Part shown: positions 8,322 to 17,682 of the stretch, one piece after another
How the letters are laid out: the number at the start of each line of letters is the position of its first letter
Numbering within the stretch: position 1 is the first letter of the stretch
Assembly: GCA_913057205.1 (NCBI GenBank)
Contig: CAJXNO010000021.1
Location: 1-43,124, forward strand
Reading direction: 5' to 3'
DNA from: an uncultured Flavobacteriales bacterium
GTDB taxonomy: Bacteria; Bacteroidota; Bacteroidia; Flavobacteriales_G; Salibacteraceae
Length of the DNA stretch: 43,124 nucleotides
Notes under the pieces: model-generated
Seen by the model: only the letters and a program-made list of their open reading frames with translations
Told to the model about the DNA's origin: nothing
Databases searched by the model: none
Position numbers and translations under genes: made by a program

Positions 8322-9153
8322 ACTTATCGGGAATCGTAAAGGAAAGGCTAACTTTCTTTCCCGATGAGAGCTTCATGACCGATGTTTTCACCTCGGCTTG
8401 TTCATTAGCAGAAATGGCCACGTACTCGGTGGTATATGGATAGAATGAATTACACGCCTCTTGATAATCAGAATACGTGGCCGTGAGCGTACGGCCCGAC
8501 TCAAAATCATTGATCGAGGTTTTGTCCATTCGGAAGTGATCCGGCTCAATCCAAAGGCCGATGTTCAGGTCGATGTCTTCATCCACCTCCTCTTTCTTCA
8601 TGGCACGTCTGAGCTGGCCTTTGCGCAGGTAGGATAAAAAGTAGTTGCCGTCCTGCTCATAGCTTCTGATCTTCTCCTTGTCTCCCTCTGCCTCCAATAG
8701 GCTGACGGTGTTGGCAAGGATCAACGACTGTAATACCTCGTAACTCGCCCCAATCTGGAAGCGCTCCGTTATGTATTCGTATCCCCCAACGTAGTATTGG
8801 TTGTTCTTGCGGTCCATGAACTTCACACTGTCTGGCGTGAAAAGAAAGCGGGCTACTTCAACGGCATAGTAGGTTGCCGAAACCCAGATGGCACTGTCTT
8901 GCCGTAAGCGGATGTACATCTTGAAACTGTCGTCAAAGTCGCTGGTCTTCACCTCAACTTCGTACTTCAGGCTCATCCAATCACAGTTGATCTCATTCTC
9001 CGACATGGCGGCCAAGATCTCTTCGGTCTTCATGTTCGGGAGCTTGCGTCCCTCCGTAACTTCCTTCGATCTGCTGCACGACATGATGAACAGTCCATAC
9101 AGCGCCACTCCAACAAGCAAGGATGTCTTAATCGTTGAGCTCACCGGTCTCAA
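8302..9153 (-). CDS. DUF4292 family lipoprotein
   Basis: A lipoprotein conserved in Bacteroidota and placed in DUF4292, which resembles LolA/LolB-type lipid-binding folds. The biochemical function is unknown. The N-terminus is a lipoprotein signal with lipobox FIMSC, so Cys25 would be acylated. The mature part (~258 aa) is rich in beta strand, with recognisable AIWVSATYYAVEVARFLFTPDSVKFMDR-type strands and YIGxxY/F-like turns. The longest frame begins with TTG at 9153. A GTG at 9144 would give an equally good signal peptide, so the start is uncertain. Either start lies within the end of the TPR gene (overlap 9128-9153), and the 3' end overlaps the EnvC-like gene. The tight overlaps argue for one operon. 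Confidence 0.82.
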   Translation of the reverse strand: MRPVSSTIKTSLLVGVALYGLFIMSCSRSKEVTEGRKLPNMKTEEILAAMSENEINCDWMSLKYEVEVKTSDFDDSFKMYIRLRQDSAIWVSATYYAVEVARFLFTPDSVKFMDRKNNQYYVGGYEYITERFQIGASYEVLQSLILANTVSLLEAEGDKEKIRSYEQDGNYFLSYLRKGQLRRAMKKEEVDEDIDLNIGLWIEPDHFRMDKTSINDFESGRTLTATYSDYQEACNSFYPYTTEYVAISANEQAEVKTSVMKLSSGKKVSLSFTIPDKYEALSP

Positions 9154-10846
9154 TTTTCTGGTTTAAAGGTTCATTCGGGGAGTTGCTGAAGCCCTTGGCG
9201 AGCTTCCATTGTTCCATTGCCTCTTCTTTTCTGCCCAATTTAAACAACGCATCGCCGTAATGTTCAAGGACCTCAGGAGAACTCTTGGCACCTTCTTCCA
9301 AGGCTCTGCTCAAAAAGAGTTCTGCCTCTTCATAGTTGCCCAATTGGTAAAGGATCCAGCCGTAGGTGTCTAGGTAAGACGGATTACTCGGCTCCAGTTC
9401 CAACGATCGGGCAGACATGGCCTTTGCTTCTTCCAGCCGCTCATTGCGCAGGGAGAGAAAGTAGCTGTAGTTGTTGAGCACATAGGCGTTATTCGGCTGG
9501 TAACTCAAGGCAGCGTTATAAGCGCTGTCTGAAGACGCGTTTCTGCCCAACTCATAATAGGCATCTCCCAAGCTTGCGAGCATCTGTGCAGAAAGGGCAT
9601 TGTTGCCGATTACCAGCTGGGATCCGCTCTTCAGGACATCTGCCGCTTCTTTATAGTTCGCTTTCTGGATCAAGGCCAGGCCGTGAAAAAAGTAGATGGT
9701 AGGCTGCGCAGGAAAAAGGTCCATCGCGCCTTTTGAGTCTAGCAACAAAGAGTCAAAGTCGCCCTGTTCTGAATCGATGTATAGGATCTGGTTCCAAATG
9801 GCAAAACGGGACGGATCGATCGCCGTGGCCTTCTTGTATTGACGTCGCGCGGCTACGCTTCTGCCGTCCAAGAAAAGGAAATCACCCAACACCGAATAGC
9901 TCTTAGCTTGATCTGGATGCGTGGCTACTACCAGCTCTGATAGTTCAATGGCTTGCTCCCTCACCTTCGGGAAGCGTTCAGCTTGCGGGTACATTTTTAG
10001 CAAAACACCAACTTTGGTGTCAATATCCAGGTTACGGTTACGATATGCTTCCTTCAAATAATGGTAAGCGGTATCGTTCTGGCCTTTGCTTTCATAGAAC
10101 TCGCTTAGAGAAAGCTGGATGTATGGATTGCCAGGGTCGGCTTTGCGCGCCTTTTCATACACCTCAATGGCTCGGTCAATGTCTCCTTGGACCTTATAGA
10201 GGTCGGCCAACATCCCGTAGAGTTGATTGTCGCCAGGAAACGCTTCGATCAGCTTCTCGATCTCCTCGGCTGCTTTGTCGAACTGCTCTCGTTTAACGTA
10301 GTATTGATACTTGCGTCGCGCAACCTCTTCCGTTGGACCTGCGGTCTCTTCAAAGGCATCAAACACCTTCATGGCCTTGCGCTCCTTGCCTGCGTAGAGT
10401 AAGGTGTTTGCATAATCCAGCCTGAGTTGAGGGTCGTCTGGATAGCGGTCTACCATCTCTTTGTACACCTTAGTAGCTTCCTTGTACTTCTCTCGGGCTA
10501 ACATTACCTGTGCCCAGCTTAGCCAGTACCACTTGTTCTGCTTATCGAGTTCTACCGCTTGTTCGAAGTTGCGTTCGGCATCGGGATACATCTTCTGTTC
10601 CAAGTAGATCTTTCCCAATCCAAAATAGGAGGCATCATGACTTGGGTCTAGGTCGAGGCATTGGTTGAACAAGATGACCGACTCCTGAAGGTTTCCCAGT
10701 TGGCGCTCTTTTTCAGCGTTGATGAAGGTTGTGACCAGCTTCTTCTGTTCATTGCTCATGAACTCGCCGTCCTGCGCGCGTACGCTGCTCACTGTGGCAA
10801 TGAACATCCACAGGCTCAAGATCAGGTATGCGATGGGTCTCCTCAA
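9128..10846 (-). CDS. Exported TPR-repeat protein (572 aa)
   Basis: A periplasm-facing scaffold protein made of tetratricopeptide repeats across almost its full length. About fourteen 34-residue units can be followed, for example ASYFGLGKIYLEQKMYPDAE, PYIQLSLSEFYESKGQNDTA and PSYLDTYGWILYQLGNYEEAE. TPRs mediate protein-protein contacts, and no catalytic domain is present. The frame opens with TTG at 10846, two bases after the stop of the nucleotidyltransferase gene. This start gives a good signal peptide (MRRPIAYLILSLWMF ... RAQ). An ATG at 10807 would remove its basic end, so I prefer TTG. It sits between a sugar nucleotidyltransferase and a DUF4292 lipoprotein, which suggests an envelope assembly role, but the partner cannot be named. 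Confidence 0.82.
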   Translation of the reverse strand: MRRPIAYLILSLWMFIATVSSVRAQDGEFMSNEQKKLVTTFINAEKERQLGNLQESVILFNQCLDLDPSHDASYFGLGKIYLEQKMYPDAERNFEQAVELDKQNKWYWLSWAQVMLAREKYKEATKVYKEMVDRYPDDPQLRLDYANTLLYAGKERKAMKVFDAFEETAGPTEEVARRKYQYYVKREQFDKAAEEIEKLIEAFPGDNQLYGMLADLYKVQGDIDRAIEVYEKARKADPGNPYIQLSLSEFYESKGQNDTAYHYLKEAYRNRNLDIDTKVGVLLKMYPQAERFPKVREQAIELSELVVATHPDQAKSYSVLGDFLFLDGRSVAARRQYKKATAIDPSRFAIWNQILYIDSEQGDFDSLLLDSKGAMDLFPAQPTIYFFHGLALIQKANYKEAADVLKSGSQLVIGNNALSAQMLASLGDAYYELGRNASSDSAYNAALSYQPNNAYVLNNYSYFLSLRNERLEEAKAMSARSLELEPSNPSYLDTYGWILYQLGNYEEAELFLSRALEEGAKSSPEVLEHYGDALFKLGRKEEAMEQWKLAKGFSNSPNEPLNQKIETGELND

Positions 10847-10847
10847 A

Positions 10848-11849
10848 TCAAGCCAACGTACTGAAATCCCCTAGGCTCAAGTCCATTGGGTCGATCTTTA
10901 TTTCGGTGTGCGTGCCGATGAGTGAATTCGTCAATACCGCTCCTGAGATGACAGCATCATTGCGCACGATGCTATCGCTCACCCGGGCATCCGTGATCTT
11001 TGCGTTGGCGCCTACGCTAACGTGTGGGCCCACGACGCTATTCTCAATGCGCACGCCCTCAGCGATCATCACCGGCTCAATCAAGGTGCTGTTGATCACT
11101 TCCGCAGACACATGCACGTCTCTGCTGTTTTCGGCAAAGCCCAAGATCATTCGGTTGGTTTCAACGGTTGCGTTTTTATTTCCACAGTCCATCCAATGAT
11201 CCACCTTTCCTGGCCGGAATGCGACGCCTTGTTGTTTCATGTTTTCCAGCGCGTCGGTGAGTTGGTACTCCCCACCTTTCACCACGTTGTTGTCCATCAG
11301 TGATTTCAGCTCTCGCTTCAGGTGATCTCCGTCTTTGAAAAAATAAATTCCGATGATCGCAAGGTCGCTCACATATTCTTTTGGCTTCTCAACGAAGTCG
11401 GTGATCACTCCTTCCCCATTTACCTTCACTACGCCAAACTGGCTTGGGTCTTCAATCTGCTTTACCCAGATCACCCCGTCTTGTGTGGCATCGATCTTGA
11501 AGTCTGCACGAAACAAGGTGTCTGCAAACGCAACGATCACCGGTCCACTCAAGGAAGGCTCAGCACAATAAATCGCGTGCCCAGTACCAAGGGCTACATC
11601 CTGATAATAGATCTTGCCTGTGGCGCCTTGTTGCTCCGCAATGTCTAAAAGCTCTTTTTCAACCTCCTCTCCAAAATCACCGATGATGAAGCCGATCTCG
11701 TTGATGGGTTCATCCACCATGGAAGCAATGTCTTCTACCAATCGCTGCACGATGGGCTTGCCTCCTACGGGAATCAAAGGTTTCGGAGTGTGCAGGGTGT
11801 GAGGTCGCATGCGTTTTCCCTTTCCTGCCATCGGTATAATGAGGTTCAT
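10848..11849 (-). CDS. Sugar-1-phosphate nucleotidyltransferase
   Basis: Transfers a nucleotide from an NTP to a sugar-1-phosphate to make an activated sugar for cell-surface glycans. The Rossmann-like N-terminal domain opens MNLIIPMAGKGKRMRPHTLHTPKPLIPVGGKP, with the G-x-G-x-R nucleotide loop and the PKPLIPV segment. LGTGHAI, AFADTLF (metal-binding Asp), FGVVKV and DFVEKP follow in family order. Residues ~245-325 are a left-handed beta-helix-like tail with hexapeptide character (SAEVINSTLIEPVMIAEGVRIENSVVGPHVSVG). The closest relatives by pattern are RmlA/GlmU-like enzymes, but the exact sugar cannot be read from the sequence. An 84-base gap separates it from dut upstream, and the TPR gene follows at two bases. 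Confidence 0.87.
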   Translation of the reverse strand: MNLIIPMAGKGKRMRPHTLHTPKPLIPVGGKPIVQRLVEDIASMVDEPINEIGFIIGDFGEEVEKELLDIAEQQGATGKIYYQDVALGTGHAIYCAEPSLSGPVIVAFADTLFRADFKIDATQDGVIWVKQIEDPSQFGVVKVNGEGVITDFVEKPKEYVSDLAIIGIYFFKDGDHLKRELKSLMDNNVVKGGEYQLTDALENMKQQGVAFRPGKVDHWMDCGNKNATVETNRMILGFAENSRDVHVSAEVINSTLIEPVMIAEGVRIENSVVGPHVSVGANAKITDARVSDSIVRNDAVISGAVLTNSLIGTHTEIKIDPMDLSLGDFSTLA

Positions 11850-11933
11850 GAGCGCTCGATTTGCCGCAAAAATGCGATTCTAAACGCAAAACGCAGGGAA
11901 TTCCTTGCCTTTGAAATGTTTAGGATTGTTATG

Positions 11934-12377
11934 CTAGTCCTTTCCTGTATGCCCAAAGCCTCCATCACCTCTTGCTGTCTCAGAAAGCACGTCAACCAAC
12001 TCCCATTCCACCTGCTCATAACGTGCGATGACCAGCTGTGCGATCCGCTCGCCATCTTGCACCTCAAAGGCTTCTTGGCCATGATTGATCAAGATCACTC
12101 CCACATCGCCGCGATAGTCAGCATCAATCGTTCCAGGGGCGTTCAGAACAGTTATGCCTTTCTTATACGCCAATCCAGAACGCGGACGCACCTGTGCCTC
12201 AAAGCCCTTGAGCAAAGCGATGTGGAGTCCGGTTGGAATCAAGGCGCGCTGGCCTGGCTGTAGGGTCACGCTTCCTTCTGGAAGGTGGGCCCGAAGGTCC
12301 ATTCCTGCACTTTGATCCGTAGCATAATGGGGAAGTTCGTGTTTGCTCTTATTGATGATCTCGATGCGTACTGCCAT
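11934..12377 (-). CDS. dut: Deoxyuridine 5'-triphosphate nucleotidohydrolase
   Basis: Hydrolyses dUTP to dUMP and pyrophosphate, which keeps uracil out of DNA and supplies the dTMP precursor. All five trimeric-dUTPase motifs are visible: [10 protein letters not shown] (1), [10 protein letters not shown] (2), [17 protein letters not shown] with the catalytic Asp (3), RIAQLVI (4) and the C-terminal [11 protein letters not shown] (5). The frame can be extended upstream to 12425, but the ATG at 12377 ([11 protein letters not shown]) gives the standard ~147-aa protein and is preferred. This start lies 29 bases inside the 3' end of the flippase gene, so the two are probably co-transcribed. The complete motif 5 implies a functional enzyme. 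Confidence 0.95.
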   Translation of the reverse strand: MAVRIEIINKSKHELPHYATDQSAGMDLRAHLPEGSVTLQPGQRALIPTGLHIALLKGFEAQVRPRSGLAYKKGITVLNAPGTIDADYRGDVGVILINHGQEAFEVQDGERIAQLVIARYEQVEWELVDVLSETARGDGGFGHTGKD

Positions 12378-13866
12378 GTTGTTTCTGGGGTAAAATCCAC
12401 TCCAAATAAAACACAATGCCCGCAAACGAAAGCACCAAAACCACCCGAATCAAGGAGAGCACAACCCAGCTCCAATCAGGCAAGATCAAATTCAAGCCAA
12501 ACAAGGCGATTGCTGCTATGAAATAGAACGCCAATCTACCTAGGTCGTAAGGCACCTTGAAGTGGCGCTGACCTAGCATGTAGGAGGCGGCAGCCATGCT
12601 GAAGTAGCAGGCCAACGTAGCCCACGCCGAGCCGCGAAAACCGAGCACAGGAATCAACAGTACGTTCAATAAGATCGTGATCAAGGCTCCGACAACAGCG
12701 ATGTACGACCCCAAGTAGGTTTTGTCGGTCAGCTTATACCAGACGCTTAAGTTGTAGTACACGCCGAGGAAAACATTTGCAAGCAGCAACACCGGCACAA
12801 TGTCTAAGCCTACCCAATACGCTTCATTCGGAATGAAGTATTTGAACACATCGATGAAAAGGTTCACCCCCACAAAGACCAACATGACAAAGCCGAAGAA
12901 GATGTGCAACATCCGAGCATAAGTAGCCTTCGCGTGCTTATCATCCTTTTGATCAAAGAAAAAGGGTTCCGCTGCATAGCGATATGCCTGAATGCAAAGC
13001 GTGATGATGATCGATAGCTTGTAGCATGCTCCGTAAATGCCCAGCTGCGTCATCGTCAATTCCTCACCCAGATCTTCGAAGAGCATCCACTTGAGCAAGG
13101 CCCGATCAAGGGTTTCGTTCACGATACCCGCCAAGCCAGCCACCAGCAAGGGCAGTGCATAGCGCATCATCTGCCGCCATAGCTCAGCATCGAAACGCCA
13201 GCGCACATTGAAAATCTCTGGCAGCATCAATGCAAAACGACTCACGCTTGCGATCAGGTTGGCGATGAAGACATATCCCACCCCAATCTCAGGGTCGTAG
13301 GCCCAATCGATCAACTCATTGGTAGTACCGGCCTTGAACACCGGTAAGCAATATGCGAGAAAGAAAAGGTTGAGTCCGATGTTCACACCAATAAAAGCCA
13401 AATTGATCAGCGCAAAACGGATTGCTTTGTTCTCAGCACGTAGTTTGGCCAGTGGGATAGCGATCAACGCGTCGAGGCCTACGATGATTCCGAACCAAGC
13501 CACAAACTCCTTGTGGTCTGGATAGCCCAGCACATTGGCGATGGGTTGTGCGAAGAGGATGAGCACGGTGATGAATACCGTGGAGGTGACCAACAACGAC
13601 CAAAGTGCTGTTGAAAAAACCGTCTTTGGGTCTTCCTTCCGCTCAGAGAAGTAGCGGAAGAAGGCCGTCTCCATTCCGTAGGTGAGCAGCACCACCAAAA
13701 AGGCCACGTAGGCATACATCTCGGTGATGATCCCGTATTGATCGGGCTGAAAGACCAGCTTACTCGTGTAGAGTGGTGTAAGCAGGTAATTGAGAAACCT
13801 GCCGAGGATGCTGCTCAGCCCATAGACCGCGGTTTGACCGGCCAGCTTTTTAAGAGGCGATGCCAT
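12349..13866 (-). CDS. Wzx/MATE-like polysaccharide flippase
   Basis: A multi-pass inner-membrane protein of the polysaccharide-biosynthesis (Wzx/RfbX) branch of the MOP superfamily, expected to flip lipid-linked glycans to the periplasmic face. About 12-14 hydrophobic segments span 505 residues. The N-terminus has the family pattern [30 protein letters not shown], and the central part contains the [25 protein letters not shown] stretch. The frame could begin at 13875 (MHYMASPL), but the second ATG at 13866 ([10 protein letters not shown]) is the more usual start. It is first in the six-gene minus-strand cluster, overlaps dut by 29 bases and is divergent from the GT-C-like gene. Which glycan it moves is not readable, although the sugar-nucleotide enzyme two genes on fits the role. 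Confidence 0.88.
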   Translation of the reverse strand: MASPLKKLAGQTAVYGLSSILGRFLNYLLTPLYTSKLVFQPDQYGIITEMYAYVAFLVVLLTYGMETAFFRYFSERKEDPKTVFSTALWSLLVTSTVFITVLILFAQPIANVLGYPDHKEFVAWFGIIVGLDALIAIPLAKLRAENKAIRFALINLAFIGVNIGLNLFFLAYCLPVFKAGTTNELIDWAYDPEIGVGYVFIANLIASVSRFALMLPEIFNVRWRFDAELWRQMMRYALPLLVAGLAGIVNETLDRALLKWMLFEDLGEELTMTQLGIYGACYKLSIIITLCIQAYRYAAEPFFFDQKDDKHAKATYARMLHIFFGFVMLVFVGVNLFIDVFKYFIPNEAYWVGLDIVPVLLLANVFLGVYYNLSVWYKLTDKTYLGSYIAVVGALITILLNVLLIPVLGFRGSAWATLACYFSMAAASYMLGQRHFKVPYDLGRLAFYFIAAIALFGLNLILPDWSWVVLSLIRVVLVLSFAGIVFYLEWILPQKQHGSTHRDHQ

Positions 13867-13981
13867 GTAATGCACAAAGAAACGCGGGTATGTGCCCCAT
13901 TCTTGCCTCGCCCTGGAAAGATTTCAACCTCGTAAGGTCAGTGAAGCTTTGAAAAGATGGATTGTGTTCTTTTGAAAACAG

Positions 13982-15763
13982 ATGTCGCGCTTCCACCAAC
14001 TCAAGTCACTGCCCGCTCTGGCGATCACGATTTCGCTGGTAGGTATCCTCATCGCACAGGTGGTTTTCATTTACCCAGAGCTCGATGCAGCAGACGGTGT
14101 GATCAATGGTGATGGCCGCGGCTACTACGACTACCTTACGTCGGTATTCATCGATCATGATCTCCAAGCACAGCCGGTGAACGACCGTTTCATCCTGGAA
14201 TACAAGGATAAGGGCGTAAACAAGTATTTCTATGGAACGGGCCTGTTGATGCTCCCGTTCTTCTTACTCGCAATGCTCATCGCTTTGATTGCCGGGGCTC
14301 CCATGGATGCACTCTCCTGGCCATTTCAGTGGAGCATGACCCTTTCGGCTGCGGTGTATTGGATGATTGGACTTGTGTTCCTATCCAAATTATTGAAGTC
14401 CTTTCAGGTCAAAGACTCCTTGATCGCCGTTGCTCTGCTTGTCTTAACAGTCGGAAGCAACGCCCTCTACTATACCAGTGTGGACTGCACAGCCTCGCAC
14501 GTTTATTCCTTTGCGGCCATAGCAGGCTTCCTGTGGATGGCGAAGCAATGGCTGGATTCCAACAAGGCGCATCACTTCTTTCTAACCCTGTTGGTGCTGG
14601 GACTCATCGTGAGTATTCGTCCCGTAAATGGCTTGGTACTCTTCTTCCTTCCCGGCTTGGCGAAGGATGCACAAAGCGTTTCCAGTCGTTTGATTGGCCT
14701 ATTCCGGCACCCCCTCCGTTTGTTGGTTGGACTGCTCATCGCACTGATGCTTCCTGCTGTGCAATTGCTCTTCTACAAGCTTCAAACCGGCGATTGGATC
14801 GTATGGAGCTACGCCAACGAAGGGTTTTACTTTTCTGATCCAGCGTGGTGGAAATTTCTGTTCAGCTTTGAGCGTGGGTGGATGGTGTACTCCCCCGTCT
14901 TCTTGCTTTTGCTGCCTGCCTTTGCCCTGCTCATTAAGGCATCCCCTTGGCGAGGGATTGGTTGGACCACTTGGTTCATCTTGGTCGTCTACATCCTCAG
15001 CGCGTGGTGGTCATGGCATTACGGGGGTTCCTTCGGCAGCAGGCCCATGATCGATTTCTATGTTTGCTTCATGCTCATCATTGTTCTGGGGTGGCGACCC
15101 TTACTTGAAAAGCTTGTGGTGCGCCGCGTTCTGTTGATGGTGATCATGCTTTTCACCTTACTCAATGTGAGTCAGGTATACCAAGTTCAAGCAGGCATCA
15201 TCACGCCATGGCACATGAACCTTGGAAAGTACTTCTGGACGATCGGAAAACTGGATGAGTCCGATGAAGAGCGATTGGGAGGTAGAAATGATACCCCTCC
15301 TTTTCATCAGCATTCAGAAGTTTGGTATGATGAGCAACCTGTGGTCTCGAGCGATGATCCTCACTGGTCATTCATTCGAACCGACGGAGATGTGCTTGTC
15401 TTCGACCAGGAGATAGAGTTCAATGGGAGCTTTACGTATACCATTCGGAGGGAAGCATCGGTTTACCTAGGCTTCGAGCTGGAACTTGAGCGCTTGGAGC
15501 ATGAGCTCAATGCCGCTTCTGAGGCCTATGTGGTGATCGAAGCGGTAGACCCTGATGGTGAACGGTATCATTACGACGCGTTTTTCATCAATGACTATCC
15601 TGTCGGCAACACAGAAACGTGGAAGGCTTGGAGGTATCGCTATGTGATTCCACAAAAGGTAGAAACAGGGGATGAGGTTGCCTTGTACTTCTGGAATAAG
15701 GGCGCAGGTCAATTTGAGCTGCGTGACCTACACCTGAAACTACGGGCTTACAGCAACGAGTGA
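13982..15763 (+). CDS. Multi-pass membrane protein, GT-C glycosyltransferase-like (593 aa)
   Basis: Not recognised with certainty. Residues 1-~405 hold about ten to eleven hydrophobic segments. The first periplasmic loop (residues ~35-80) carries acidic residues in GDGRGYYDYL, reminiscent of the catalytic loop of GT-C glycosyltransferases, which use lipid-phosphate sugars. The next segments include GTGLLMLPFF and SVDCTASHVYSFAAIAGFLW. Residues ~410-593 are a soluble domain with alternating strands (YTIRREASVYLGFELELERL ... VALYFWNKGAGQFELRDLHLKLRAY), probably a beta-sandwich. A role in transferring sugars to surface glycans or proteins is an inference from topology and from the nearby flippase and GT4 genes. 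A weak promoter (TTTG 13948, TTCTTTTG 13967-13974) lies upstream. Its TGA stop abuts the stop of the next, convergent gene with no gap. Confidence 0.65.
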   Translation: MSRFHQLKSLPALAITISLVGILIAQVVFIYPELDAADGVINGDGRGYYDYLTSVFIDHDLQAQPVNDRFILEYKDKGVNKYFYGTGLLMLPFFLLAMLIALIAGAPMDALSWPFQWSMTLSAAVYWMIGLVFLSKLLKSFQVKDSLIAVALLVLTVGSNALYYTSVDCTASHVYSFAAIAGFLWMAKQWLDSNKAHHFFLTLLVLGLIVSIRPVNGLVLFFLPGLAKDAQSVSSRLIGLFRHPLRLLVGLLIALMLPAVQLLFYKLQTGDWIVWSYANEGFYFSDPAWWKFLFSFERGWMVYSPVFLLLLPAFALLIKASPWRGIGWTTWFILVVYILSAWWSWHYGGSFGSRPMIDFYVCFMLIIVLGWRPLLEKLVVRRVLLMVIMLFTLLNVSQVYQVQAGIITPWHMNLGKYFWTIGKLDESDEERLGGRNDTPPFHQHSEVWYDEQPVVSSDDPHWSFIRTDGDVLVFDQEIEFNGSFTYTIRREASVYLGFELELERLEHELNAASEAYVVIEAVDPDGERYHYDAFFINDYPVGNTETWKAWRYRYVIPQKVETGDEVALYFWNKGAGQFELRDLHLKLRAYSNE

Positions 15764-16546
15764 TCAGTTACCCTTGAAGTCTGGCTTACGTTTCTCTAGG
15801 AAAGCGGTTGTTCCTTCCTTAAAGTCTCCAGTACCAAAGGCTTCGCCAAACAGCTCGATCTCCTCTTGAAATCCGTCGACCTCCTTATTATCCAATGCGT
15901 TTACGGCCTGAATCGCAAATCCAATGGCTGTTGGTGAGTTCTTGATGATCTTACCGGCGATCTCATGCGCTTTGTCCATGAGTTCTGCTTGCGGCACAAC
16001 ATGATTCACCAAGCCATAATTCAAAGCCGTTTCCGCATTGATCATTTGTGCAGTAGTGATCATCTCCATAGCACGCCCTTTTCCTACGAGTCGCGGCAAG
16101 CGTTGGGTTCCCCCATAGCCAGGGATGACACCCAAAGACACCTCAGGAAGTCCCATGCGTGCATTGTCTGACGCAATACGGATGTGGCAGCCCATCGCCA
16201 ATTCCAAACCACCACCTAAGGCAAACCCATTCACGGCAGCGATCACGGGCTTATTCAACTCTTCTACCAAGGAAAAGAGCTTCCGGTGGCCCTCTTCGCT
16301 GAGGTCTCGACCTTGCTCCACACTGAAGTTGGCGAATTCACTGATATCCGCACCTGCAACAAAGGCCTTCTCCCCGGCTCCTGTGAGGATGATGCATCTA
16401 ACAGACCCGTCTTGTTCCAACTCCTGAAAGCACCGACTCAACTGATCGATCACCTCTCGGTTGAGGGCATTCAACTTATCAGGTCGATTGATCGTGATCT
16501 CTGCGATTTGCTCGCTTTTCTCTACCAAAAGGTGCGTGTAAGCCAT
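15764..16546 (-). CDS. Enoyl-CoA hydratase/isomerase (crotonase) family protein
   Basis: A cytoplasmic crotonase-fold enzyme, most likely adding water to trans-2-enoyl-CoA in beta-oxidation or a related route. The oxyanion-hole segments are intact: KAFVAGADISEF and GFALGGGLELAMGCHIRIAS. The catalytic glutamates are those of GGGLELA and GLPEVSLGVIPGYGGTQRLPRL, so a hydratase is more likely than an isomerase. The C-terminal helix ends FLEKRKPDFKGN as usual. The frame runs upstream to 16612, but the ATG at 16546 (MAYTHLLVEKSE) gives the usual 260-aa protein and is preferred. It is an isolated metabolic gene between two glycosyltransferase-type genes, and its stop codon directly abuts that of its convergent neighbour. 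Confidence 0.93.
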   Translation of the reverse strand: MAYTHLLVEKSEQIAEITINRPDKLNALNREVIDQLSRCFQELEQDGSVRCIILTGAGEKAFVAGADISEFANFSVEQGRDLSEEGHRKLFSLVEELNKPVIAAVNGFALGGGLELAMGCHIRIASDNARMGLPEVSLGVIPGYGGTQRLPRLVGKGRAMEMITTAQMINAETALNYGLVNHVVPQAELMDKAHEIAGKIIKNSPTAIGFAIQAVNALDNKEVDGFQEEIELFGEAFGTGDFKEGTTAFLEKRKPDFKGN

Positions 16547-16629
16547 GGTTTTTGAATTTGCAACGAATGTAACGTGCTCCGTACGAAGAAAAAAGTCTAA
16601 AAAGACCCGCATCTTTGAAGCACACCACC

Positions 16630-17682
16630 ATGCGAATTGGCGTTTACATACAACCGATCATCCAGCAGCAAGGAGGCATTCATCACTACACCAAGCAGTT
16701 GGTCATGGCCTTGGAGCGCTATGGTAGTTATGACTATGAACTGATCGGCAGCGAGCGGGTAGACGCTGGACTCCCCACCCGCTTCACACCTCAAGCCGCG
16801 CTTCCGATTTACCACCCGTCTAGGCGCAGGAATCCGGTCGATCTGAGCGGTTTTGACCTGTTGATCGATCCATCGCACTTTGGTTCTTGGGGACTCTTCC
16901 CTGCGGAGAAACGGATTGTGTGCCAACATGACCTGAGTGGCTTGCACTATCCCCACTACCACCGTTGGCAAACGGTTTGGGCTCATCGGTTGCTGCTGCG
17001 ATCTTGGCTGAAGAAGAGCAAGGGCTTGTTCACGGTAAGTCGGAGTATTCGAGACGAGATCCACAAACGCTATCCAAGCCTTCACCCTGCTGTGGTGTCT
17101 CCTGGCCTGGAATTCATCGAGCAACAAACGGAAAGACCAGCGACTGACCTGCCTGAGCGCTTCTTTCTTTTCACCGGTGCAGCGGAACCGAGGAAAAACC
17201 TCCGTCGCATCCTGCAGGCACTGAAGCCGCTGCCTGAAGGTGTTCATCTTGTGATCACAGGCCCACAGGGCTGGAAGTTCGATCTAACAGAAACCGTTGC
17301 GTCGCATGAGCTCAGCTCTCGGGTGCATCACCTTGGCTACGTTCCTCAGCGGCAGTTGGCCTACCTCCTTCAGCATGCTGTTGGCTTGGTTTATCCATCG
17401 ATCTACGAGGGGTTCGGACTGCCTGTTCTTGAGGCGATGCATCTAGGCTGTCCGGTAGTGACCAGCAACCGGGGTGCTTGTGCCGAATTGATCGACAGCG
17501 CAGGCATCAAGTTTGATCCATCAGACTCGCATGCGATTCAACTGGCTATGATGCAGCTACTGGAAGATGGATCACTGCGAACACAGTGCATTTCAGAAGG
17601 GAAGGCTCGGAGCAAGGCGTTTCTTTGGAAGCATAGTATTGCTCGTCTAGAACGCTATTTGGATTCCTTGGCGGCAAGTTGA
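16630..17682 (+). CDS. Family 4 glycosyltransferase (GT-B fold)
   Basis: Transfers a sugar from a nucleotide-sugar donor to a surface glycan or lipid acceptor at the cytoplasmic membrane face. The N-terminal domain carries the Gly-rich start MRIGVYIQP ... GGIHHYTKQL. The C-terminal donor domain begins near FFLFTGAAEPRKNLRRILQAL and contains the GT4 E-x7-E motif in YEGFGLPVLEAMHLGCPVV with the following SNRGACAE. The total of 350 aa is normal. The in-frame TTG at 16615 is disregarded because the ATG at 16630 aligns with family starts. CATCTTTG at 16610-16617 is a one-mismatch -7 element just upstream. The 3' end overlaps that of the convergent histidine-kinase gene by 28 bases. Acceptor and linkage are unknown. 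Confidence 0.9.
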   Translation: MRIGVYIQPIIQQQGGIHHYTKQLVMALERYGSYDYELIGSERVDAGLPTRFTPQAALPIYHPSRRRNPVDLSGFDLLIDPSHFGSWGLFPAEKRIVCQHDLSGLHYPHYHRWQTVWAHRLLLRSWLKKSKGLFTVSRSIRDEIHKRYPSLHPAVVSPGLEFIEQQTERPATDLPERFFLFTGAAEPRKNLRRILQALKPLPEGVHLVITGPQGWKFDLTETVASHELSSRVHHLGYVPQRQLAYLLQHAVGLVYPSIYEGFGLPVLEAMHLGCPVVTSNRGACAELIDSAGIKFDPSDSHAIQLAMMQLLEDGSLRTQCISEGKARSKAFLWKHSIARLERYLDSLAAS

